From NCBI RefSeq assembly GCF_002097535.1, contig NZ_CP020772.1, positions 2,852,001 to 2,916,000 of the forward strand: 64,000 nt of DNA. The letters run 5' to 3'. Every line of letters begins with the position of its first letter. Position 1 is the first letter of the stretch. Both the position numbers and the translations under genes were made by a program. The notes under the pieces are model-generated. The model worked only from the letters and a program-made list of their open reading frames with translations. It did not search any database and was not told the origin of the DNA. The DNA is from Halobacillus mangrovi. GTDB lineage: Bacteria; Bacillota; Bacilli; Bacillales; Halobacillaceae. Positions 33,603 to 42,945 of this stretch are shown here, in pieces.

Positions 33603-34115
33603 TTATTGGAAATACTTCATCGTGTCTTTATTACTATTGAGAGCTATCACTTTTCTATCGTTCGCCTTAAGCTTCTCAGTCACTTCCCTCTTCCCAGCCT
33701 TTTCAAATCTCCTATTCCATTGGTACATTTTTTGCAGCATATCGAAACCAGGATTATAATTCGCCCGTTCTATATTTAATTTTTGCCTGATAAATCGGAG
33801 GTTGATTTGCCATAACCTTTTCTTATAGGAAGGGATTAGAAATAGAATAACGTCTGCCTTCTGAAGGCTGCATCTCCCCATGTGTAATGTACTCCTTCAA
33901 TAATCCACTCGTCTAAGCTGGTGATTGTCTTTAGATATTCGTTCCGATCTGCCTCCGACCTTCTTACATCACCTTTTCCCCCTCTTATCCAGACCCACAT
34001 TATCCAACTCATAATGAGGCAGATGTAGAGAAGTAGACAAAGACTTTGCTAAAGTTGTCTTACCACTCCCCACCGAACCAATGATATGTATTTTCCTTAC
34101 CTTACTTACATTCAT
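33603..34115 (-). pseudogene. P-loop kinase (FlaR/adenylate-kinase-like) gene, frameshifted
   Basis: Starts at ATG 34115 with KIHIIGSVGSGKTTLAKSLS (Walker A GSVGSGKTT) and HYELDNV. After about 50 codons the homology shifts frame to GDVRRSEADRNEYLKTITSL and DEWIIEGVHYTWG, then again to LQKADVILFLIPSYKKRLWQ and LQKMYQWNRRFEKAGKREVT, to the stop at 33603. Joined, these would be a normal 170-residue protein of the so-called DNA topology modulation group. The two shifts lie in runs of G and near GGAGATGCAGCC, so sequencing error is possible. As read, the gene is broken. Confidence 0.8.
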
Positions 34116-34281
34116 AAAAAGACATCATTCCTTTGTTTACTTTTTGTTTTTTTCTATATCATTTCCTCATTCTCCTTTATTAAGAAAAATAATTTCAGTT
34201 CCAATTTCGTTTACATGAAAATTATTTTATGTATAATGAAAAGTAAGTTGAAATAAATTTTGAACCCAAAAGGAGTTAATA

Positions 34282-35724
34282 ATGATGACTCAATTACAAA
34301 ACGTAGGCGTTGTTGGTTTAACCGTAATGGGTAAAAACCTTGCGCTAAACATCGAAAGCCGCGGGTATAACGTATCCGTATTCAACCGTACTTATGAACG
34401 AACAGAAAAATTTCTAGAAAATGAAGCAAAGGGTAAAAACTTTGTAGGTAATGAAAAAATCGAAGACTTTGTGGCTTCTCTTGAAAAACCTAGAGCGATT
34501 CTGCTTATGGTCAAAGCAGGTAAGCCGACAGATGCAACGATTGATACACTGCTTCCTCACCTTGATGAAGGCGACATTTTAATCGATGGAGGTAACACCT
34601 TCTATAAAGATACAATTGAGCGTAACGAAAAAATGAAAGAACGCGGCATCCACTTTATCGGAACCGGTGTATCGGGCGGTGAAGAAGGCGCTTTGAATGG
34701 TCCTTCTATCATGGCTGGAGGTTCAAAGGAAGCATACGAGCACGTAGAGCCATTATTGAAAGCTATCTCTGCAAAGGTCAATGAAGAGCCGTGTGCAGCC
34801 TATACTGGTCCAGACGGTTCTGGGCACTACGTGAAGATGGTTCACAACGGCATCGAATATAGTGACATGCAGTTAATTTCTGAAGTGTACTTTATCCTGA
34901 AGAACGTACTGAAGATGTCAGGAGAAGAACTTCATGAAGTGTTTGCTGAGTGGAACAAAGGTGAACTAGACAGTTACTTGATCGAAATTACAGCCGACAT
35001 TTTCAAGAAAGAAGATGATGTTAACAAAGGTACACTTCTAGTCGACAACATCCTTGATACAGCCGGTCAAAAAGGAACTGGAAAATGGGCTAGTCAAAGC
35101 GCTCTAGATCTGGGCGTACCACAGTCCATCATTACAGAATCTGTTTACGCACGCTTCATTTCAGCATTGAAAGATGAGCGCGTAAAAGCAAGTAAAGAAC
35201 TGAACGGACCTGAAGCTGAGGAATTCCAAGGCTCTAAAGAAGAACTGCTTGAACAGCTTCGTCAAGCTCTATACTTTAGTAAAATTTGCTCCTACGCCCA
35301 AGGATTTGCTCAAATGGGCAAAGCGTCTGAAGAATACAACTGGAACCTGGATTACGGAAACATTGCCATGATCTTCCGCGGTGGATGCATCATCCGTGCT
35401 CAGTTCCTTCAGAAAATTAAAGAAGCTTACGACCGTGAGCCTAAACTGGACAACCTTCTTCTTGACTCTTACTTCAAGAATATCGCAAATGATTACCACA
35501 AATCCTTGCGTAAGGTAATAGCTCTTGCAATCGAACAAGGTATTGCAGTTCCAGCGTTGTCTAGCGCTCTTGCGTATTATGACAGCTATCGCTCTGAGCG
35601 TCTTCCAGCCAATCTGCTGCAGGCTCAGCGTGACTACTTCGGCGCACACACCTATCAGCGTCTCGACAAAGAAGGTACCTTCCATACAGAATGGCAGGAA
35701 ATCACTCAAAAAACCGATCAGTAA
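34282..35724 (+). CDS. gndA: 6-phosphogluconate dehydrogenase, decarboxylating
   Basis: 480 residues, the full length of the family. The NADP-binding motif is [16 protein letters not shown], with [10 protein letters not shown] after the second strand. The catalytic and substrate motifs are [39 protein letters not shown] (Lys and His-Asn) and [16 protein letters not shown], and the tail has [19 protein letters not shown]. It converts 6-phosphogluconate to ribulose 5-phosphate with CO2 and NADPH in the pentose phosphate pathway. AAGGAG lies 6 bases before ATG. Ends at a bidirectional terminator. Monocistronic. Confidence 0.97.
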   Translation: MMTQLQNVGVVGLTVMGKNLALNIESRGYNVSVFNRTYERTEKFLENEAKGKNFVGNEKIEDFVASLEKPRAILLMVKAGKPTDATIDTLLPHLDEGDILIDGGNTFYKDTIERNEKMKERGIHFIGTGVSGGEEGALNGPSIMAGGSKEAYEHVEPLLKAISAKVNEEPCAAYTGPDGSGHYVKMVHNGIEYSDMQLISEVYFILKNVLKMSGEELHEVFAEWNKGELDSYLIEITADIFKKEDDVNKGTLLVDNILDTAGQKGTGKWASQSALDLGVPQSIITESVYARFISALKDERVKASKELNGPEAEEFQGSKEELLEQLRQALYFSKICSYAQGFAQMGKASEEYNWNLDYGNIAMIFRGGCIIRAQFLQKIKEAYDREPKLDNLLLDSYFKNIANDYHKSLRKVIALAIEQGIAVPALSSALAYYDSYRSERLPANLLQAQRDYFGAHTYQRLDKEGTFHTEWQEITQKTDQ

Positions 35725-35734
35725 TTTTATAAGA

Positions 35735-35770
35735 AAAAGAGCGAAGGCTTATCTAGCCTTCGCTCTTTTA
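35735..35770. terminator. Bidirectional terminator between gndA and the phosphatase gene
   Basis: A perfect 15-bp stem (AAAAGAGCGAAGGCT and complement) with T-runs on both strands. Confidence 0.93.
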
Positions 35771-35778
35771 ATAGGGTC

Positions 35779-37323
35779 TTATTGGTTCGTCTTTCGTTTT
35801 CGGAATGCGAAGAAAGCTCCTCCACCCACAAACAATGCGCCAAATAACATACTGGATGGATAAATACCCCCTGCCTTCTTAACTGATTCTTCTTCAACCT
35901 TCGAGACATTCTCAGGTTTCTTATTTTCAAGAATCTTAGAGATGTTTTTCGCTTGATCTGTGTTATCAATTAATCCACTGAACTGTTCTGATTGAGGTCC
36001 ATAAGCATACACATTTACATCAACCCCTGTATGACCGTCCGTTGTCCACCCTGTTCCAGAACGTTCGTTAAAGATTTTTTCAATTTGATTATCTACTTCT
36101 GTCAACTTGTCTTCTTCCTTATCATACTCTGCTTCCACTGCATCTTGAACAGCTTTAAGTTCCTCTTCTTTCAGCTTGAACTTTATGTTTTTATTTAGAA
36201 CAGTCTTGACTTTCTTTCCTTCTTCTACAATTTGTTCAGCCATATAGTCCGGTGTCTTTTTCGCTGCTCGGATCGTTTGAGGATCCCATTTGTATGGGCC
36301 GCCTTCTCCAATTGTCATGCCGCCTGTGGAGTGGTCAGCCGTGGCTACTACAAGAGTTTCCTCATCTTCTTTCGCAAACTCAATGACTTTTTGAAAAGCT
36401 TTTTCAAAGTCTTCCATTTCGCTCATAGCTCCGACCACGTCATTATCATGTCCTGCCCAGTCAATCTGGCTTCCCTCTACCATAAGGAAAAAGCCATCTT
36501 CATTTTCACTCAGTTTATCCAGAGCTGTCGATGTCATCTCTTCCAAAGAAGGCTGTTCTTTTGGTCGATCAATGGCCTTGTCCAATCCTACAGGAGCAAA
36601 CAAACCAAGAATTTGATCACTCGAAGATTTTTTCATTTCTTTTGTCGTTGTGGCATAATCATAGCCATCCTTCTGGAATTCTTCTGCTAGATTTCGATCA
36701 TCACGTTCAAAGTAGTCCGTACCTCCACCTAGAAGGACGTCAACTTTATGTTCCCCATTAACCTGATCGTCATAATAATCGTCAGCAATAGCATCATAAT
36801 TGTGACGGGACTTATCATGAGTACCAAATGCTGCTGGTGTAGCATGGTTAATTTGGGAAGTTGCAACAAGTCCTGTAGACATTCCTTGTTCTTTAGCTTG
36901 TTCAAGAACAGTTTTCGTATCTTGTTGCTCTAAATCTACAGCGATGGCACCGTTATAAGTTTTTACACCGGAAGACATGGATGTGGCCGTGGCAGCAGAG
37001 TCTGGAATGTTCTCTTTTTCATCATCTTCTCCGCCATCATGGAAAGGATCTGCAGAGTAAACCGTCTGGACACCTTTCAGATAAGGATCAAATGCGGTCT
37101 CCTCCATCTCCATTGTATCTAAATCATCTTTAAAGTAACGATAGGCTGTATTATAAGCAGGACCCATTCCATCTCCAACTAGGAATATGACATTTTTCAC
37201 TTCAGATCCTTTTTCATTCTCCTCCGCACTTACGTTTTGGTTCTGAGTCACTCCCGTAGCTGTTCCAAAAAGCATAGTAGATAGCGCCGTTACAGAGAGC
37301 ACCTTCTTCAAGTTGTTTTTCAT
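35779..37323 (-). CDS. Secreted alkaline phosphatase with C-terminal membrane anchor
   Basis: 514 residues. Signal peptide of about 32 residues (ending SAEE). The metal and nucleophile motifs of the PhoA family are present: NVIFLVGDGMGPAYNT, the active-site serine in DSAATATSMSSGV, INHATPAAFGTHDKSRHNYD, LMVEGSQIDWAGHDND, TLVVATADHSTGGM and TGWTTDGHTGVDVNVYAYGP. The last 30 residues are KKAGGIYPSSMLFGALFVGG and a basic FRKRKTNQ, a membrane anchor of sortase-substrate shape but without LPXTG. It releases phosphate from organic esters outside the cell. AGGAGG precedes ATG. A PhoP box was not identified. Confidence 0.95.
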   Translation of the reverse strand: MKNNLKKVLSVTALSTMLFGTATGVTQNQNVSAEENEKGSEVKNVIFLVGDGMGPAYNTAYRYFKDDLDTMEMEETAFDPYLKGVQTVYSADPFHDGGEDDEKENIPDSAATATSMSSGVKTYNGAIAVDLEQQDTKTVLEQAKEQGMSTGLVATSQINHATPAAFGTHDKSRHNYDAIADDYYDDQVNGEHKVDVLLGGGTDYFERDDRNLAEEFQKDGYDYATTTKEMKKSSSDQILGLFAPVGLDKAIDRPKEQPSLEEMTSTALDKLSENEDGFFLMVEGSQIDWAGHDNDVVGAMSEMEDFEKAFQKVIEFAKEDEETLVVATADHSTGGMTIGEGGPYKWDPQTIRAAKKTPDYMAEQIVEEGKKVKTVLNKNIKFKLKEEELKAVQDAVEAEYDKEEDKLTEVDNQIEKIFNERSGTGWTTDGHTGVDVNVYAYGPQSEQFSGLIDNTDQAKNISKILENKKPENVSKVEEESVKKAGGIYPSSMLFGALFVGGGAFFAFRKRKTNQ

Positions 37324-37450
37324 AAGTATGATACCTCCTAAGTAGATTGCGAGTATTAGTGTAAGGAGGAAACTTTAATAGAATAATAATAATAGGTTAC
37401 GGGAATGTAAAAGATTGTTGAACTTTTGCAAATACAGGAGATTTTTAAAT

Positions 37451-37487
37451 AAAAATGGCTGTCGAGATTTTCTCGACAGCCATTTGT
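37451..37487 (-). terminator. Terminator of the UDP-glucose dehydrogenase gene
   Basis: AAATGGCTGTCGAG pairs with its complement over 14 bp. TTTTTATTT follows on the minus strand. Confidence 0.93.
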
Positions 37488-38813
37488 CTAGTTACTTCTT
37501 AAATCACCCGCAATACTAGGACGCCCGACAGAATGATATTCGATCAGATGCTGGCGTACATCGTCCAATTGGAAACAGTTTCTCCCATCATAAATGATCG
37601 GATCCGCCTTCATTAGATCTTTCACATCTTTTAGTGATAAGTTTTTGATTTGATCCCATTCCGTTAAGATAAAACCTACCTCAGCATCATGAAGGGCCTC
37701 CGCAGCCGTTTTGGCAAACCACACCTGCTGGGGCAAAATAGGTGCGGCATTTTCCATCGCAAACGGATCATAAGCCGTTACCTCCGCCCCCTCCTCTATC
37801 AGTCGATGAATCACGACGATGGAGGCTGCCTCTCGCATATCATCTGTACCCGGTTTGTAGGCGAGCCCCAGGACCGCCACCCTTTTCCCTTCGAGACTGC
37901 CTAAACGCTGCTTAGCTTTTTGAACAAGAGATATTTGCTGTTGATTATTAACACGAATCACTGATTTTAGCAATTCAAAATCATGGTCGACTCCACCGGC
38001 CATATGTACCAGGGCATTGGTATCTTTCGGGAAACAGGAACCGCCATAACCGATACCTGCCTTTAAAAATTGGTGTCCAATTCGTTTGTCCAACCCCATT
38101 CCATAGGCAACATCTTCTACATTCGCCCCTATTTTTTCACATATATTCGCAATCTCATTAATGAAGCTGATTTTTGTTGCTAAAAAAGCATTCGAAGCGT
38201 ATTTAATCATTTCAGCATTTTTGATGTCTGTGACAACCAAAGGGAGATCTAACGGCTGATTTATTTGTTCAATCACAGCAGCTGCCTGCTTATTCTCTGC
38301 TCCAATCACAATACGATCTCCATGAAACGTATCGTGAATCGCTGAGCCCTCCCGTAAGAACTCAGGGTTATGTACCACTTCAATGGAAACATCGTTTTTC
38401 AAATGAGAATGAATGAACGATTTAAGATATTCATTCGATCCCACAGGAACCGTACTCTTGGTGACAATGATTGCGTCTTGAACAAGGTGATGGGCAATGC
38501 TTTTTGCTGCGCTCTCTACTGCTGTTAAATCTGTTGTCCCATCCGGGTACTGCGGGGTTCCTACAGCAAGGTATATAACATCAGCCTTTTCCAAGCCTTT
38601 TTCAAATTTGCTCGAAAAGAACAGTCTCCTTGCTTGAATGTTTTGCTTCATTAAGGATTCCAATCCCTCCTCATAAATAGGGGGTATCCCTTTCTTCATC
38701 TTTTCAACCTTTTCTTCATCTATATCAATACACGTAACCTGATGACCGATTTCCGCTAAGCAAACTCCTGTCACCAGACCGACATACCCTGTTCCTACTA
38801 CGGCTAATTTCAC
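37488..38813 (-). CDS. ugd: UDP-glucose 6-dehydrogenase
   Basis: 441 residues from a GTG start at 38813 (AGAGGTG 7 bases before). An upstream TTG at 38819 is too close to that site. It opens KLAVVGTGYVGLVTGVCLAE (NAD site). The catalytic cysteine is in GIGYGGSCFPKDTNALVH, and FLREGSAIHDTFHGDRIVIG is the substrate motif. It oxidises UDP-glucose to UDP-glucuronate. It follows the GT39-like gene by 15 bp and should supply UDP-glucuronate to the 4-epimerase at 45320. Comparable to TuaD of B. subtilis, which serves teichuronic acid synthesis. Confidence 0.95.
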   Translation of the reverse strand: MKLAVVGTGYVGLVTGVCLAEIGHQVTCIDIDEEKVEKMKKGIPPIYEEGLESLMKQNIQARRLFFSSKFEKGLEKADVIYLAVGTPQYPDGTTDLTAVESAAKSIAHHLVQDAIIVTKSTVPVGSNEYLKSFIHSHLKNDVSIEVVHNPEFLREGSAIHDTFHGDRIVIGAENKQAAAVIEQINQPLDLPLVVTDIKNAEMIKYASNAFLATKISFINEIANICEKIGANVEDVAYGMGLDKRIGHQFLKAGIGYGGSCFPKDTNALVHMAGGVDHDFELLKSVIRVNNQQQISLVQKAKQRLGSLEGKRVAVLGLAYKPGTDDMREAASIVVIHRLIEEGAEVTAYDPFAMENAAPILPQQVWFAKTAAEALHDAEVGFILTEWDQIKNLSLKDVKDLMKADPIIYDGRNCFQLDDVRQHLIEYHSVGRPSIAGDLRSN

Positions 38814-38828
38814 TAACAAACACCTCTT

Positions 38829-40313
38829 CTACTTCCTTATCCATTCGTAAAGCTCTATCTTCCCGTACACGGGATCATACAGATCATTTGAATTGAATTC
38901 AGCGATTTTTCGTACTCTATTTTGCACATCATACCCCTGCTTTTCGAATCCCTTTATGACATGATCCGTCAATAAGACTCTCTTATCCTTATTGAAGGTC
39001 AATTCGGATTGAAAATAGTCATACGTAAAAATCTTCTTGTATGCGAAATCAACTGAAAGATAGTCCATCACGCGTGACTCTTCCCAAGTATATACCACCT
39101 TTTGTCCCTTTAGGCCACTTATATGTTGAGTAAGTTGATAAACGGCAGGTGGATGCTCTGCTTTTTTTTCAGCCAAACCTTGACCGACCCAGGTTTGGAC
39201 AATCACAAGGGATATACCCACCCCGATGACAACCATTTTCGCTCGGTCAGCATAGAAATGAAGCAGAATATACACAGATAATCCGGACAAAGGCAAGATG
39301 TGTCTTGGCTTATCAATGTTCTGTGCAAAAAGCGCCCATAAGAAATAGGCGATCCATAAAAGTAAGAGACCATGTAAAAACGTATCCTTTTTAAATCTTG
39401 TCTTTGAGAACTGAAAGATGATCAACAGGAATAATGTAACGTATAACCCAAGGATAACCCAGGACCTAGCGCTAAGGGCTGTCCAGCCTAGATTATAGAA
39501 AAAGAGCATGATCATCCTTTCCCACAGCGGCATCGAATCCGCAGTCACCGCTCCTCCCCATTCCGTAAAATGACCGGCAACGAAACCAAAAGCAAGCTCG
39601 ATAAACGTACTAAAACTGCCGGTAGAAAGCAACAATCCAACTACCCAAATGAGTTGAAAACCTACGGCAAGAAAAGATTGGATTAAAATAAACTGAGCGT
39701 AAGACTTTTTCGTTAGAAAAGCCCTCCGTTCTCTCCACCAAAACCAAAGAATACCTAAACCGAAGGGGAGGTAGGATAAACGCACTCCCAACAAAACACT
39801 GAAAAGAAAGAGAGGGAGAATTCGCCAGCCTAACGCAGAAGACCTGCTTGCTTGATATAGACTCCATACATACCACCAAAGCACAGAGACCGCTGCCGCT
39901 TCACTCATCGCTTCCGTACTCATGACCCACAAATACCCCATAGAGTGAATGACAGCCGTGAATAAAAGCGCTTGAAGAACAGGCGATCTTCTCTTGAATA
40001 ACAAGTAGATCGGAACAAGGGAACTCAATGTTATCATCGTGTTAAAAACAGATAGGGCATGGATAGGATCTCCAACCCATCTATGTACCATCATGCCACC
40101 TAAGATAAAATAAGGATAGCCTGGGAAATGTGGCTGCATGGAAAAAAGATCGTAATCCGTGATTCCAAGGGCAAAATCTACCTGGTCCCAGGACCTCGCC
40201 CATTCACTTGCATCTACGAGTCTGAAATACAATGTATAGCTCACGAAAATCAAAAACATTGCCCAGGCAATTAAAGTGATTTTTTTATTGGAATCATCTA
40301 GACTCAGCTTCAT
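38829..40313 (-). CDS. Polytopic membrane protein, GT39/ArnT-like glycosyltransferase
   Basis: 494 residues from ATG 40313 with AAAAAGGAG 9 bases before. About eleven to twelve helices. The first large loop has DASEWARSWDQVDFALGITD and MQPHFPGYPYFILGG, which resemble the acidic D/E substrate loop of PMT/ArnT-type C-type transferases that use polyprenyl-phosphate sugars. A C-terminal soluble domain follows (about 400-494). Likely to move a sugar from a lipid carrier onto an outer acceptor. The sugar could be galacturonate, given the neighbours. A terminator hairpin separates it from the FTR1 gene above, and ugd follows at once. Confidence 0.75.
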   Translation of the reverse strand: MKLSLDDSNKKITLIAWAMFLIFVSYTLYFRLVDASEWARSWDQVDFALGITDYDLFSMQPHFPGYPYFILGGMMVHRWVGDPIHALSVFNTMITLSSLVPIYLLFKRRSPVLQALLFTAVIHSMGYLWVMSTEAMSEAAAVSVLWWYVWSLYQASRSSALGWRILPLFLFSVLLGVRLSYLPFGLGILWFWWRERRAFLTKKSYAQFILIQSFLAVGFQLIWVVGLLLSTGSFSTFIELAFGFVAGHFTEWGGAVTADSMPLWERMIMLFFYNLGWTALSARSWVILGLYVTLFLLIIFQFSKTRFKKDTFLHGLLLLWIAYFLWALFAQNIDKPRHILPLSGLSVYILLHFYADRAKMVVIGVGISLVIVQTWVGQGLAEKKAEHPPAVYQLTQHISGLKGQKVVYTWEESRVMDYLSVDFAYKKIFTYDYFQSELTFNKDKRVLLTDHVIKGFEKQGYDVQNRVRKIAEFNSNDLYDPVYGKIELYEWIRK

Positions 40314-40344
40314 GACTGACTGCTCCTTTTTGATCATACATAGA

Positions 40345-40380
40345 AAATGCAAGGCATAATCGAAATTACGCCTTGCATTT
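40345..40380 (-). terminator. UUCG-capped terminator after the FTR1 gene
   Basis: 16-bp stem with a TTCG loop and one G-U pair on the minus strand, followed by TTTTCTATG. It stands 9 bases past the FTR1 stop and just before the ribosome site of the next gene, so read-through to the GT39-like gene may be partial. Confidence 0.88.
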
Positions 40381-40388
40381 GAACTCAT

Positions 40389-41333
40389 TTATTTAACGTT
40401 CTGTCCTGCCGCTTGATTGGAATACGTAGGCTTTACTTGTTTTTGAACTTTCTCTACCTTTTGTTTGGCTGGTTCTTGATTCTTTGCCGTAACTAAAAGG
40501 TAAATAACAACAAAGTACCCGATATAGGCAAGCATTTCTTCAAGAGAAGGCATGGAGGAATATCCAAACAAAGCTTTCAGGAAGATTCCTACATCGCCGG
40601 AAAGAAGGGGCGCTGTTCCTGTATCACGTAAGAAGTGTGCATAATCAATTGGGTGTTCTGGAAGTAACCAAGTGATGTTGTAAACATGAGGCATAACACT
40701 TCCGATCATTTGCAAGTCTTGCATCATAGAAATACCTTGTACGAGAAGACCTGCAGCAATCATGACAATAAAAGCTCCAGTCACTTTAAAGAAGGATTTC
40801 AAAGGAATACGCATAGTCCCTTTGAAGAACAGGTAGCTGATGACAGAAGCAATAATGACCCCTGTAATGGCTCCCCATCCTTGAAAACCTTTTTCGATGT
40901 CTCCGCCCGTAATCGCAGCGAAGAAGAAAACCGTTTCAACTCCTTCACGAAGAACGACTAAGAAAGAGTGGATGACCATACCGACGACGTTCCCTGTCGT
41001 CACTAATTTACCAATCTTGCCTTCCATTTGCCCTTTAAGGTTTTTACTGTGTTTAGCCATCCAAAAGACCATTTGAGTCAGTAACAAGGATGACACCAGC
41101 ATGATGCTGACTTTTAAATACATCTCGCTGCCCATGGCTGCAAAGCTTGTGAATACAACTTGAAACAACATCGCTACTCCTACACTTGCAAGAATGGCGA
41201 GTCCTGCTCCCAGCCACACATATTTAGTAAATTTCTTGTTGTCTGTCCTCTTGAGGAAAGTGGTAATGATACCGACGATCAAAAGGGCTTCTAACACCTC
41301 ACGAAAAGTGATTAACAACGCTTGGATTTCCAT
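40389..41333 (-). CDS. efeU: FTR1-family high-affinity iron permease
   Basis: 314 residues, seven helices. Both iron-binding motifs of the family are present: ITFREVLEALLIVG in helix 1 (REVLE) and VVLREGVETVFFFA in helix 4 (REGVE). The C-terminal tail KQEPAKQKVEKVQKQVKPTY is basic and cytoplasmic. FTR1/EfeU proteins import iron, usually with an extracellular partner. The partner here is likely the secreted membrane-anchored product of the gene 27 bp upstream. AGAGGTG precedes ATG. A Fur box stands before the unit at 42144. No EfeB peroxidase gene is present. Confidence 0.93.
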   Translation of the reverse strand: MEIQALLITFREVLEALLIVGIITTFLKRTDNKKFTKYVWLGAGLAILASVGVAMLFQVVFTSFAAMGSEMYLKVSIMLVSSLLLTQMVFWMAKHSKNLKGQMEGKIGKLVTTGNVVGMVIHSFLVVLREGVETVFFFAAITGGDIEKGFQGWGAITGVIIASVISYLFFKGTMRIPLKSFFKVTGAFIVMIAAGLLVQGISMMQDLQMIGSVMPHVYNITWLLPEHPIDYAHFLRDTGTAPLLSGDVGIFLKALFGYSSMPSLEEMLAYIGYFVVIYLLVTAKNQEPAKQKVEKVQKQVKPTYSNQAAGQNVK

Positions 41334-41360
41334 GAACCTACACCTCTTCTACGCTTGGGA

Positions 41361-42119
41361 TCATTTTTTTCTTCGAATAAAATAAATGACAACACCGATG
41401 ATGACTATACCAATGACCAAGAGAGGGAGCCAATTTTTCAATTCAGAAAAGTCTGTATACTTATCAACAGCAGATTGGCTTCCATTCTCTCCCTCTGTCG
41501 CACTTTCAGTAAAGTGCCCGGCACTGTATTCCTCAATATCAAAGGGTTGTTTCAATTCTTCTAAAATAAAATCCTTACTTGAAACAAATTGTTCCTTATC
41601 TGATTCTTTCTCCCCTACGCCGAATAAACCAGGGTTTCCTAGAGCTTCAAGTGCTTGATCAAATTCATCTTTGATTTTGCCATCCAATTCAGAATTTTCG
41701 TCTGCCACGGCAGGGGATAAAGCTTCATATGTAGCATTTCCCTTAGCCAACAACTTCTTACTTGTATCATAATCATCAAAATTCTTCTCAATGGCTTCAA
41801 GGCGTCTGGAAATGTTCAACGCCAAAAGCTTTTGCATATTTTCAATGGTTGCTTCTTTGTCTTTATTTTCAATGGAGTCGAGGATCACTTCGGATACATC
41901 TTCTCCCATATGCATATCGACTTCTTCTTTTACAGTATTGTAAAGAGCTTCCGCTTCCTCAAAGTTCGGAGGCGTTTGATTTAATTTTACGACCATGTCC
42001 TTATAAACTTCAGCAATCTTCTCTTCACTAGGATCGCCATAAGAGTATGCAGCCACATTGGTTTGTATAGAGAACGTGATGAACAGCATCATAGCTAGAA
42101 ATAAACTGAATTTTTTCAT
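41361..42119 (-). CDS. Secreted, membrane-anchored partner of the FTR1 permease
   Basis: 252 residues from ATG 42119, following GGAGTTGCT. Signal peptide (cleavage near VAAYS, residue 25), an alpha-helical extracellular domain rich in acidic residues (EEVDMHMGEDVSEVILDSIE, LLALNISRRLEAIEKNFDDY), and a C-terminal membrane helix NWLPLLVIGIVIIGVVIYFI with a basic end. In some Firmicutes an FTR1 permease carries such a helical domain fused at its N-terminus, and here it seems to be a separate gene. It probably binds ferric iron outside the membrane. The Fur box is 25 bp upstream. Confidence 0.8.
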   Translation of the reverse strand: MKKFSLFLAMMLFITFSIQTNVAAYSYGDPSEEKIAEVYKDMVVKLNQTPPNFEEAEALYNTVKEEVDMHMGEDVSEVILDSIENKDKEATIENMQKLLALNISRRLEAIEKNFDDYDTSKKLLAKGNATYEALSPAVADENSELDGKIKDEFDQALEALGNPGLFGVGEKESDKEQFVSSKDFILEELKQPFDIEEYSAGHFTESATEGENGSQSAVDKYTDFSELKNWLPLLVIGIVIIGVVIYFIRRKK

Positions 42120-42143
42120 GCATAGCAACTCCTGTCAATTAAA

Positions 42144-42158
42144 TGATAAAGATTATCA
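42144..42158. promoter_or_regulatory. Fur box of the FTR1 unit
   Basis: TGATAAAGATTATCA matches the 7-1-7 Fur consensus TGATAAT-N-ATTATCA at 14 of 15 positions. It lies 25 bp before ATG 42119, so iron should repress this unit. Confidence 0.85.
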
Positions 42159-42186
42159 ATATCATTGTCAATAAGAAAAAGCGTAT

Positions 42187-42945
42187 TCATTCCGCCTTTG
42201 ATTGAGCCGAACCCTTTAGTTCTAAAGGACGGCGCTTAATCTCAACTTTTTTCAAAGGACGTGACATTTCTTTGACAATTGCCGGAAGCACCGAAGTCAT
42301 ATAGGCTCGGAACTTGATGAATGACTGTCCTTTTGATCGAACCTGGTACGTAATAGGCACTTCTTTAACCCGAAACCCTTTTCTCACAAGGTTCAGGGTA
42401 AGGACTTGTGCATAGTTGTAGTCATGGATAATTTCAGCATGCTCCATCGCCTGTCTTGAGAAGGCACGCATCCCCGATTGACCGTCGTAAATCCATTTTC
42501 CAAGCAGCACCGATTGTAAAAAGGTAAAGAAGTAGTTCCCTAATCGGCGATGCAATCTCATCCCTTGAATGGTCCCTAAAAATCTTGACCCCATCGTATA
42601 GTCGTAATCTCCCTCAAGGATTGGCTGAATCAATTCGGGTATTTCCCAGGCCGGATACTCATTATCCGCATCAATCATGACACCGATATCAGCTCCTAAT
42701 TGATATGACTGCTTCAAAGCTTCTCGTACAGAAGCCCCTAACCCTTTATTTTCGGTATGTGAAAATATGTGATCGGCACCAGCCTCTCTGGCTATCTCTA
42801 CCGTTTTATCTGTTGAGCCATCATTGATGACAAGCACCTCCACCTTGATCAATGGATGGAAGTTGCGAGGTATTTTTTGAATCACTTCTGCGATCGATTC
42901 TTCTTCATTGTGTGCTGGTAAAAATACGATGACTTTCTGCTTCAT
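42187..42945 (-). CDS. Family 2 glycosyltransferase (polyprenyl-phosphate sugar synthase type)
   Basis: 252 residues. GT-A fold: VIVFLPAHNEEESIAEVIQK, VLVINDGSTDKTVEIARE and GVMIDADNEYPAWEIP (DxD). MGSRFLGTIQGMRLHRRLGN and YDGQSGMRAFSRQAMEHAEI follow, the pattern of dolichyl- or undecaprenyl-phosphate sugar transferases. No C-terminal helices, so it acts on the inner face of the membrane. Start overlaps the preceding phosphodiesterase gene by 41 bp. It could charge undecaprenyl phosphate with the uronic sugar made by ugd and the epimerase. Confidence 0.88.
   Translation of the reverse strand: MKQKVIVFLPAHNEEESIAEVIQKIPRNFHPLIKVEVLVINDGSTDKTVEIAREAGADHIFSHTENKGLGASVREALKQSYQLGADIGVMIDADNEYPAWEIPELIQPILEGDYDYTMGSRFLGTIQGMRLHRRLGNYFFTFLQSVLLGKWIYDGQSGMRAFSRQAMEHAEIIHDYNYAQVLTLNLVRKGFRVKEVPITYQVRSKGQSFIKFRAYMTSVLPAIVKEMSRPLKKVEIKRRPLELKGSAQSKAE

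Noticed and set aside
36232..36690. Long plus-strand frame opposite the alkaline phosphatase gene
   Set aside because: Antisense shadow with low-complexity F/C-rich translation.
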